Source: Spirodela intermedia (lineage: Eukaryota; Streptophyta; Magnoliopsida; Alismatales; Araceae). Taken from it: a stretch of 64,000 nucleotides of DNA. A model generated the notes under the pieces. It was not told the DNA's origin. It was given only the letters and a program-made list of their open reading frames with translations, and made no database searches. The stretch lies in the NCBI GenBank assembly GCA_902729315.2, contig LR746272.1, forward strand, positions 13,220,327-13,284,326, in the 5' to 3' direction. Positions 13,162-23,182 of the stretch are shown in pieces. The position numbers and the translations under genes were made by a program. Numbering within the stretch: the stretch's first letter is position 1; each line of letters starts with the position of its first letter.

Positions 13162-15537
13162 GCTGCAGTTGCAACACCAGCTGCGAAGCCTCCCCCAACT
13201 CCAACAATACCCCCAACATCATCATCAGCAGCTGCCTCCGCCCCATCACCACCATCAAGGTCTCCGCCTCCAGGTTCGTCCGCGCTTCCATACTGTGATC
13301 AAAGCCACATGTTCCTCACTAGAGTGACCCCGTTCCGATATTCTTCCCCATTAACCCGGCGTCCTCCCGATACCACTGCTGCCTACCACCGTCTCCTCTG
13401 CTCCGGCTGCAAACTCGTCGCACTTCACTCTCACCTGGATGGATGTCCGAAAGCTTTGAGGAACACAGAAAAATAATAAATTCGGGCCGCGTCATGAGAA
13501 AAACGATGAAAGATATGACGTGACAGAAATAACGTAGCCATAGCCAATACCGCAGTACTCAAATCCAGTCATTAGTCCGCTGGTCTTCCATCTTCGTCAG
13601 TCTTAGATAGACACCGATAACCTCTTCCTCTCTCCCTCCAGTCCAACTCCAGGTAGTATAGGGATGGCATTAGTGGCTAGGCTGCTGCAGCAGCTGTCTT
13701 CTTTATTTCTGTATGACCATTCTCTTTCAACCCAATCCCGGAGGTATCTATTCGCTTTTCCATGTATTCATTCCACTCTGATTACAAGCCCTCACCTCTC
13801 GAGGCTTGAAAATGAGAGCTTCCCGAGGCGATCTGATTGCCTGACTGCTTTTGCGTCTTTCCGCAGCATAGATGGACAGATTCTCTCTCCGTCTGCTTCT
13901 AATGCGGCTGCAGAGACAGCTACCTAGATCAGGCCAAAACTCAAGCCCAGGGGGGAGGGAGGGGTTAAGCAAACAATTCTGTCTTCATACTATCCCGCTG
14001 CCCCCCAGAAAAGAAAAGGGCCTGTGTCTCCCTTCCGAAGCTCCTGAGAACCTTACTCTCACCTCTCTGGTCTCACCAATAACATCGTCAGGTCCCCCGT
14101 GGTCTGCTGAAAAGACGTGATACTGATACGATTGATTGACAGTATCTTGAAATGACAACCTGACCTTTACCTCGTCCCGCCGCCCTAGATACACATTCTC
14201 TTTCCTTGTTGACAAGCATGCATCTATGAGCCTTGAACAGTTAATCAACCCGGAATGTACGCTTGACCTCCATCAGAATGCCATCACAGTCGGTGTCTCA
14301 CCCCGATCTTCGGCCACCTGTATTTCATGTGTGCACCTACTCAAGCGGCGCCGCTCTAGCATTTCAGATTTCTGTCGGGCTTCGGCTCCTCTGGATTCTA
14401 TTTTGTACGTGTTGCCACCAACGGCACCTTTCCCGTCCAATCTGGGAAAGGAGCAGGCATCTCCAATGCCTCCTCAAATAAACCAGTTAAACACATATCA
14501 GTACTCCCACCTCCAAATTAAAATCGAAGCATAAGCAACCTTCTCTATTGACAACATGATTAAAATAACAACAATATGCAGACAGTGCTGTGGTTGCTTT
14601 CTCCACGCTGTTAGATTCGCCAAGCTTGACAATAACAGTCCTTCATACTAGCTCTACGTCGATGACAGAGATTTGATAACTAGACGTACGGGAAAAGGAG
14701 GGTCTCCGTATTTTCCAGATATTTTGTGAGACTAAGAAGTTACTCTCCATGCGTTTTCTTGCGCATGCAGCCTCCGAGCGCCACGACAGCCGCAAACTAC
14801 ATGCTGGACTTTGCGGCCGCCAGCTCACCCCCTGTGCCCACCATCTGCAACAAGTTCGGGAATGCTGGCACGATGCGTGTTCCCATGGTTGGTCGTGGCA
14901 ACGAGGAGAGAGCGCCTATCAATCGCCGTGAGATCATCCTACTTGTTCTCTAGAAAAATTCCACCAGTCCCGCATTATAATCATCCTCTTAGACTAATCT
15001 TGTCGGTTGTCGCAGCCCCTGAGAAGAAGCAACGCGTTCCTTCTGTGTACAACCAGTTCATCAAGTAAGTCATATTCCGTCCGGTTCCCTTTGATTTCTT
15101 CCTAGAACGGCTTCTACTCCCTTCTAGCTTCCATCGTTATTTTCCCATTTTTCCATTCTCGCCTATCCACTCTCAAGGTTTAGCTCACGAAACATATCCG
15201 ATTCTGGTTTTAACTATTTTTTACGTTGAGTGTAGAGAAGAGATCCAGAGGATCAAGGCAAATAACCCAGAAATCACTCACCGGGAGGCATTCAGCACTG
15301 CTGCGAAAAATGTGAGTCGTAACAATTAATGACCGTAAATTCCCGTCCCAACCTGTCTTAGCTCTCCAAAGCATTCCTCCTCCATATATTAGGCCGCATA
15401 CGAAGAGAGATCTCATTCCTCAAAGAAAAATAAAATCTTATGTTCTGACTCTTGGTTTTAACTGCTAGTGGGCTCACTTCCCCCACATTCAGTTCGGATT
15501 GATGCTGGAGAACAATAATCAAGGCAGGCTTCGCGAG
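11855..15537 (+). CDS. YAB5: YABBY transcription factor, YAB5 clade (last exon uncertain)
   Basis: Plant-specific DNA-binding regulator of lateral organ polarity and lamina growth, acting in the nucleus. Exons: 11855-11965, 13013-13273, 14771-14927, 15016-15064, 15236-15311, 15469-15537, all with GT/AG borders and consistent phase (241 codons). The zinc finger spans residues 25-56 (CYIPCSFC ... RCGHC), ligands C29, C32, C53 and C56. [16 protein letters not shown] and [10 protein letters not shown] are typical of YAB5. The HMG-like YABBY domain is in exons 4-6, with [21 protein letters not shown] and [11 protein letters not shown]. Exon 2 carries an unusual Gln/His-rich insert after the finger. 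The final exon is unresolved: reading through the sixth donor gives 22 more residues to a stop at 15606, while splicing to 18284-18370 would add 28 residues. The first ATG gives the expected short N-terminus. Confidence 0.9.
12502..12536. repeat. (GA)n microsatellite in YABBY intron 1
   Basis: 35 bp of GA within the first intron. Confidence 0.93.
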
Positions 15538-17199
15538 GTACGCGTCCCATCCAACCTTCATCTCTTTGCTTCTTCGTCCTCAGCTTCTTCTTTTTTGGTA
15601 CACTAATCGGTTCTTGAAACTCTATTATTCACTTCTGTGAGTGTACGGTCGCCACTGTCAGAATCATATACCCCTCTTTTTTATTTTAGAAAGGACTTAA
15701 TTTGCCAAATCAACCCATTTTCAATCAAAGCTCTTTAAGGACATGGCTAAAAATGAAGTCACTAGAGATAAATCTGCCCCTTTCCATGAGAAAAAAACTA
15801 CCTCAATTAACGCTTCAGGCGGAAAAAACTGATATGATGAGGATTTGAGCCCTCGAAACTAAAAAAAATTGTCAATAGATCGTGTTTGTCTTGTCAAGAA
15901 AACACGTTCCTACGATACCTGATAAAAGAGGAGAACGTCTGATGGTAGGTTATCTCGAGTAGCACCGCGCTCGAACTTTTGTTCAGTCTGGTTGTAGCCG
16001 TGTGCCTCAGATGCACTGATTGATTTTTTTATGCTTATTATTTCCTCTACCACCCAGGGTTATGCATTTTTAGGTTCTACAGGTTTGTTAAATAAAGTCG
16101 TGCAATCCTTCAGGTGCCCACTTACTCTAATTTTTATTTTAATCTAGGGATCCGACAATAAACTGATGTCAAAAGCTGCAATTTTCAACAAATAGCCAAA
16201 GCTCTCGAAGATCCAGGTCATAGCTGAACCGTGGCATGTGTGCTGTAAGATCAAGTCCACCCCCCCTCGCCTTAGTCTAGTTCTCACGCATATTGTAATA
16301 ATTAGGAACATCGGACTACCTGTTTCAGTCGAGCAAAGTCAGTTTTTATGTTTTCAGCTGCCACTACTTGTCTACGATTGAAGCTTCTGAAGAAATGTTT
16401 CACGATATGTATGTTCACACTGCAGTTGCAAATGCGATAGAAAAATCTCTGATCTTGCTGAGTATCTGCAATAGTAATGAATTCTCGATAATGGCAAGGA
16501 TTTTCGCTTAGAGATTATCTTGGCCATTAGCGTATCAAATGTCTCGAATAATGCTTTTATTTAATGGCGTGCCTAGATTGTCCTTGAAAGTCATCATTTT
16601 CCCCGAAACGAGTGGTTCTATCCATTTACTAGCGGAACCATGAAACCAATAACTGTCGTGTCGTGGACGATGGAATCGTCAGGTATCTCTCAAGATCAGA
16701 AATCCACGGGAAATCCCCCAGTACTTTTCCTTTGATTGTCGTTCTTCCAAGTATCGTCAATTTTTCCACTACTAATTGTGTCTGTTCGGTGAAGTCTAAC
16801 CTTTAGAAATGATAGGGAATTAATCTCGCACTGATACCCCAGCATTAATATCTTTTAATATAAACGTTCCACCAAGATCAGTTTCAAGATATTACACCCA
16901 CAAAACGTTCCCCACGGGATTGAAAAAATTATAATCAAACTACAGCAAGAATTTTTATATTTAGTCTACGTCCCCCCCAGTGAGCTGGACATCATAAGCC
17001 ATGCAGGTAATTAGGCAATTTCATTTATCTGCCCAATTAGTTTTTCCGTCGGCTTCTCGATAGGAAAGGCAACTATTTATACGCAATGAAACTCGTAATC
17101 ATTTGCGCTTCTCTACCACAAACGTCAAAGAGCATCTTTATGCTATTCGTCCAGAGAACGTGGATGCTCAACACCCGCATATTTTCATAATATTATTCC

Positions 17200-17255
17200 G
17201 TTCAGTAGTTACCCAGACAAAATAATCAGGGTTCAGTAGTTACCCAGACAAAATA
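17200..17255. repeat. 25-bp tandem direct repeat, two copies
   Basis: The unit begins GTTCAGTAGTTACCCAGACA and occurs at 17200-17224 and 17231-17255 without mismatch, separated by 6 bp. Confidence 0.9.
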
Positions 17256-20200
17256 TCGAACTCCAATTAGGTCGAAAAAATGACCAGGGTACTTTCCACC
17301 TTTTATCTCAAATATTTGCACCTAGTTGCATATGCACAAAAGCTTTGGTTAGCCGTCGTGCAGAATAACAACAGCTTAGAGTCCATGAGATGATGCTCAA
17401 GATTTTGGGTTTATTTATAGAAATTTGACGTAGGACTTAAGGCATGACTTGGCCAATATCCCAATAGGATCAGATTCACTTAAGGAAGGGAACTTCTAGA
17501 GACTTCTTATGCCTGATAACATTTAGAGACAAAAGCGGCCTTCCCTCCTTTTTTATTTAACAGATAATTAAAACATAAGTGAATCATCTGGTATGACGGC
17601 AGAAAATTAAGGTGCATTTGATTGGTCGCAGTTCATATATCAAAGCTCGAACATTTTTAATGCGGTATTTACCATGCGTTTTTTTGATAAGGTCAGATAT
17701 TTTTTCAGGTCCGGTATGATCTAGACATTAAAAGAAAATCATGTGCCCCTAGTTTATGTCTAACTTGCAGGAAGATGGGCAAGTGCTGGATATCTGAAAT
17801 TCGCAGTTAAATTATTTCTGTGTGACAATTAAATATATATCGGCTGTTTATCAGGTTCAAGAAGTCGTAAACATGTACAAAAACAAACACGATGAATGTA
17901 CGATACAATCTGCGGTGACGCCTAGCGTGACACCTTCGGCAGACTTAGTATTTTGTTTAGTCTCTAGATAAGCGATTATCCTAACCCAAAATAACAGTCC
18001 AGCTGTTTCTCTGGTAAAGTTGAGAGCTTAGGAAAGATCCTAAGCGTGGGGGGATAAGCTCATGAAGACCATAAATATTGCCCAACTTCGAATCAAATAT
18101 TCTGGAAATATTCAATGATTTTGATCATTTCCTTTGATTTCCCCATAACAGAAAATAAATCGCGAACTCCGCAACTGTTACGTTCACTATGCCACGCAAG
18201 AAACTACGATATTTTTTTCATGAACACGATTTTCATCTTCAGATGTATGTCATAAAGTGTTACCGTGATTTGACGGCTTTCAGGGAATGACTGATGATCT
18301 CCTAATCAGAAGAAGAACACGAACGGCCTTGGGAGACACCGTCTTTGTTGTTGGAAATCCGAGATTTTGATGTTCATGGAATTATTAAATAACGGACTAA
18401 GTCAATAGAATTACTCCTTCTGTGCACCGTGCATTATTTTTCTTTTTCCTCAAAAGATTTACCTCTAAAATGAAACGCGATTTCAGATGCACTGGCGTAG
18501 AGCTTGGAGTAGACGACTTATCTCACATGCCTTGCCCAATGTCGACTGCCTTTTTAAAAATGACGACGATAGTCGAGATGTGGCAACTGATAAAAGAGGA
18601 CGATGACCAAGGAGTGTATTTCGAATGCTTTGCGTTTGAGAATGGCGGCGTTGTCGGCTACTTCAAGATACGATGGTCGCGAATTCCTAAATGCGAGACT
18701 GAATGCATATCACGGTAGTGACACCTTGGATGAAAATAGCGTTTAAAAATCCACACGGTTATCGTCTTCGCTTCTGTTTGTTTAAATCTTTTTCGACAAA
18801 AGTGGAACGTTTATCCATAAAGTCGGCTTTTGCGCAACGAATTTGGAGTGATGGGAAGGAATTGGAAGGCTTCGTGCTCCACTCGAATCATCACCAAAGA
18901 ATGGATGAAGAGAAGTGGAGGCAGGATTGAAAATACAGCTTTTCACATGTTTCTCTCTTTTCTTCATGTCGACGTGCTTCGAATTACGACAGGGCACATC
19001 TAGAAAGGGTAGGTTGTCCACTACCGGGTAAACTTCTGTTTGACTCTTTCCCTCTCTCTCTCTCTGATATATATCCAGAATGTCCACCAGCAGTGCTATT
19101 GGATTCCATATGAGCTGAACACAAGGCATTGTCACAGGCCGAGGACCCAAGGACCCAAGATGTCTTCTAGTCAACGAAATTAAGCGGCACTCCAAATCAA
19201 CTGTCATCAGTACGAGAACGTGTTGGGTGCACGGGGCACACGTCGATCGTAGTAAGATATAATCTCGCGTCACCAGACTATTGCAGACTCGCTCCGACGG
19301 TTTCCGAACAGCGAAAAGCAAACAAGAGAGAATGGGAGCAGCAAGTAACCAGCGAAGGTTCACATGGATCCCACACTCATCTCGGTCACTCCCTCCCCCA
19401 ACCTGCCGCGGCAGCTCGGATGAGCAGATCGATCATTCCAAGATCGATCTATATCTCACGAAATGGACATGGAGCACATCTAGAGGATCGAGGGTCGTAC
19501 ATTCTAAGATCTATATCTTACGCTTGCAGGCATAACTGACCTCTCCACGTGGTCGTATGGTCCTTGAATTAGGTTAGTTGAACTAAAGGCCGTTTGAAAT
19601 ACCGTATCCGGACAAGACTCCTGGCACAATTAAGCAACCAAAGGATAACAGAGAGGCCGGGAGATGGCGCACTGAAGCACGTCTTGCGCTGCGCCATCCT
19701 TTAGACAGACTCCGTGCCTCCAACACGCGAGACCCGTCGAGATTTTGTCTGCGATGCGTGGACACCCCAGCTTCAGCTCCAGAACACTAAATCGCATGCA
19801 TGAGACGACATCGGACCAATCTTTTCGTAGGTTACTGACATCGAGGTTGCAGAAATATGAGTGGAAAACGGTGGTAGAGAAACGGAATGGCGGCAGTGTC
19901 CCACTCATGTTCTCTCCGTCAGCCCCCTTTGGGTTTTCTCGCGTGTTTCCGCCCCTTAGGAGAACCTAGATGAGGAGGTGGCAGGACGACTGGTGCGTCG
20001 GAGGATGAAGAAGGGGCGAGGCATGAGAAAACCGCGGAGAAAAAGACCGGCCCTGGCCCTCCCGGCCGCAGCTCCATGTGAACGCAGGTGGCTACCCCAC
20101 GTCGAGGAAGCCCGCGTGTGTAAGCAAGTATAGTGAAATTAGAGTTTTCTCCAACAAAGGCATCCCCCGTCCCGCGCCTGCTCGGAATGGACTCTCTCCG

Positions 20201-20815
20201 CTCCCGAGAGGCCGCGACGCAGAAGAATCCAACGCGGGCGACGAGGATCGAAGTAGACGCTACGTGAGCCCCGTGGGGGACGGCGGAGTTCCCCGATGAA
20301 TACAGGGCGGTTGATCGTTTTGTCTTTCCCATCTCAACCGATCTCGCGACTAGACTACGCGGAACTGCGCCGTGGAGGGGGGGCGCTCGTCGCCCGTCCA
20401 GAGCAAGAGAGGGAGGGATGCATCCAGAGTCAGTGGGAGCGGCTGGGTCGTCCTCGGTCTTGTCCTTGGAGCGGGAGGGAAGAGGGCCGGTTGATTTTGC
20501 GTCGCGGAAGACCAGGGGATGGCGTCCGACGACCCAAGCGCAGGATGGGGGCCTGGCCAAACATATTATCGTTATCTTGAAGAAGAGGCCGACTGGCTGC
20601 GATTACCAAGGAGAAAAGCAGGGAATCTGTCTCTAACGCAATCACTCGACATTCGCTGACCGGTCTCGAGCGGGCGCTAGTGGACGATGAGATAACATTA
20701 TGACACGCTCGCATCTGGAGCGCATTCGGACACCCGCACCAGACCAGGTGAGTCGCCCCGGCATCGGCCAGCATTCCGCCGACCGAGCCCCCGTTTCCCG
20801 TTTCTTCTTCCCCCT

Positions 20816-20853
20816 TCGAACCACTGACCAAGTTTGAATGGTCAGTGGTTCGA
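20816..20853. repeat. Perfect 15-bp inverted repeat with 8-nt loop
   Basis: The left arm (20816-20830) ends CACTGACCA and the right arm (20839-20853) begins TGGTCAGTG. The arms are fully complementary around the loop AGTTTGAA. Confidence 0.9.
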
Positions 20854-21753
20854 GTCTACTGGGTTCGAGTGACCTCTTCCTAGTTAGGCGAGAGAAGATA
20901 GTGGCGTCCGCTCATCCGGCTTGAGCGCGCATTCCAGTCAACCCCGCCGGGGATGCGAAGAGTGATTCTGTTGCGTCTCATGATCGGTGTCGGTCGGCTT
21001 GGAAGTGTTGACTAAAGAGGCGCGAGTCGAGAGGGCCACGGCTCTTCCGGCTGTCGCCTTCCGACGCTCGAGTGGTGCGGAGCAAGCGAGGGCCCACCGC
21101 TCCCGAGAGGCCGAGGGACTGCCCCCGCCGTGGCCCAGTCCAAGTGCAAGTCCGCCTTGATATGGCCCAGACGGCCCCCAGCTCCCTTGTCACGTCACGT
21201 CAAGTCATGGAATCGTCGTTTCGACGATACTCGAGCCTCTGTCTGGCGGCCGTCACCCTCGTGACCGGTGGCGGACAAAAGCATCATCGTTTTCTGTACA
21301 GGAAGCTGCGTCCTCGTTTTTCTTTTTTTTCCTTGATTATAATCGGTCAGAGGGCTCTTCGATAATTGTGACAAAGCCAAGTATGCACTTGCAGTCCACA
21401 AGCAACCTTAGCCTGCACCTGTACGAGCGCACTTGAAGGCTATGGTTGGGCACAGACGCTCGAAATTTCCATCGCTTAGAATACCAACCCTTGGCGTGCG
21501 ATCGTGTCGGTTCCCGTATTCCACGAACTGTGCCCGCCGTAGAGGATTCGTCTCACATATTTCATTTACATCGCCCTCTCGACCACCGAAAATGGTAGAA
21601 GCTGGCATCTAGTGGGGCGGGGGAGCAGGGCCTGCGGACGGATATTTTTGATCTTATGCAGACATTTCCTCGCTCCATAAAATTTTTAGCGAGAAAGAGG
21701 GCTTGGTTGTGGACCGCGATGCACATGTTCCTCGGCGGCATACCCCGCTTCAC

Positions 21754-21852
21754 AGAGAGAGAGAGAGAGAGAGAGAGAGGAGGGAGAAAGAGAGGGGGGA
21801 AGAGAGGGGAGAGAGGGAGGAGGAGAGAGAGAGAGAGGGAGAGAAAGGATGG
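21754..21852. repeat. GA-rich polypurine tract
   Basis: About 100 bp of uninterrupted purines on the plus strand: GA dinucleotides, then mixed GGGA/GAAA. Confidence 0.93.
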
Positions 21853-23182
21853 ATCCCCGCGGTGCTTCTTGTTGGTGGGAAGAGGATAAGAGTGCCGGGT
21901 GTCCCCTTGGAGGCGGAATGGCATTGGAGAGAGTCGCTTGGACAGCCTTTTGGTGGCGTCCAAGCTGCGGCGTTTGAACGTGAAATTTTAAAGGGCAGTG
22001 ACGTCGTCCCTCCCAGGATTTTCAAAAAAGGGATCGTCGTTTGAAGGTATTATAGTTCCGCCATCGCACCGCGCGGCCTCAAATCATCAATGAACACACT
22101 CTCCCCTCGTTTTCTTCCTTCTTCCATCTTTCCTCCTCTCCGTCTTCATCTTCTTCTGCTCGCGAGAGGCTGAACGAGCGACGAGTGAATGGGTCCCACA
22201 GTAATCGGGGACGTCAGCACCTCGTCTTGCAAGGAGAAAAGGGGGGCCTCGGCTCCCATCGAAGCACGGACGTCGACTCGCGCACGTGGGAACGAAGCGA
22301 GTTTCCACACGGGGATCGGGGTGGAACGAGTTTCCAGAAGGTGGAGAAGCAGCCGACGCTCATCTTTCTTTCGGTCGACGACGGAAGGCGGCGGATTTGC
22401 CACATCCTTTCTTTCTTTCGACGGTAAATTATACAACAGGAGGGCATACTTCGTAATACACGCGTACGTACGAGCAGGATTGCCGCTTGCACCGCGGTTT
22501 GGGGGTGGGCCCCGCTCCTCTCCCCATCGTCGACTGGATCGAAATCGGAGAATTAAAAGTCTTAGTAGAAAGGGCCATGAGGCATGGAAGAAGTCGGACG
22601 CTGCCGTCGGAGTAAATGCGCATTGATTTCTATCCACGTGTCGATTCAAACATCTTGTCGCGTAGTCACCCCCCTCGTCGAGAGGAATGAGGCGAGGCGC
22701 GGCACGATGGGGGGGGGGGGAGCGAAGAGAGAGAATAGAGAGAGTAGAGCCCACGAAGGCAGCCGTGTCCTGTGGGATTGGGCATTACGAAGCGCCGTCA
22801 CATTAATCTCCCATGCCCGCCCCCAACCGCCAGCCACGGATCGATCCCATGGCTGAAACGCGCCCCATCCGCTGACCAGCCCCCCCTTCAACCCCTCATC
22901 TCCCTCTCTGCCCCCCCTCTCTTGACTTCCTCCTTTTCCTCCACTGCAACTGCGAAGGTCATTCTCCCCTCTCCCCAGACAGAAAGGCAAAGAGAAAAAG
23001 GAGTCGGATTTTACGCGTCGGAGCAAAGGCGACCGCCGAAGTCGGGAGCCACGGCGAAGCTATGGTGGCCGTATGCATCATCCAGAGGGGCGGCTGAGGC
23101 GTCCGAAACAACCAGCCGTCTGCCCCCGCTCCTCTCCCTCCTCCGGAGCCGTGCGCTCTCTTTCGATTTCCTCTCATCGGAC

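Larger units (their letters stand above)
15607..23182. other. Long region between YABBY and the receptor kinase gene
   Basis: From 15.6 to about 19 kb the DNA is AT-rich and without a credible gene; part may be the last YABBY intron if the 18284-18370 exon is real. A 25-bp direct repeat (17200-17224 and 17231-17255) is the only clear structure. From 19 to 23 kb the DNA is GC-rich with many overlapping chance reading frames, including a 213-codon and a 202-codon frame on the minus strand that match no family. The segment just before 23183 is the leader of the receptor kinase gene. Confidence 0.55.

Noticed and set aside
19919-20560. 213-codon frame on the minus strand
   Set aside because: Composition is Pro/Arg/Ser-rich without motif; similar frames overlap it on the other strand.
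20846-20871. Possible tRNA T-arm (GGTTCGAGT twice)
   Set aside because: No acceptor, D or anticodon arm can be placed around it; the motif is explained by the adjacent hairpin and a short duplication.
22146-22754. 202-codon frame on the minus strand upstream of the receptor kinase
   Set aside because: No conserved motif and it lies in a GC-rich leader region with several equally long overlapping frames.
22772-23182. N-terminal extension of the receptor kinase by 137 codons
   Set aside because: The extension has no signal peptide at its start, and the ATG at 23183 gives a proper secretory signal and the usual family length.
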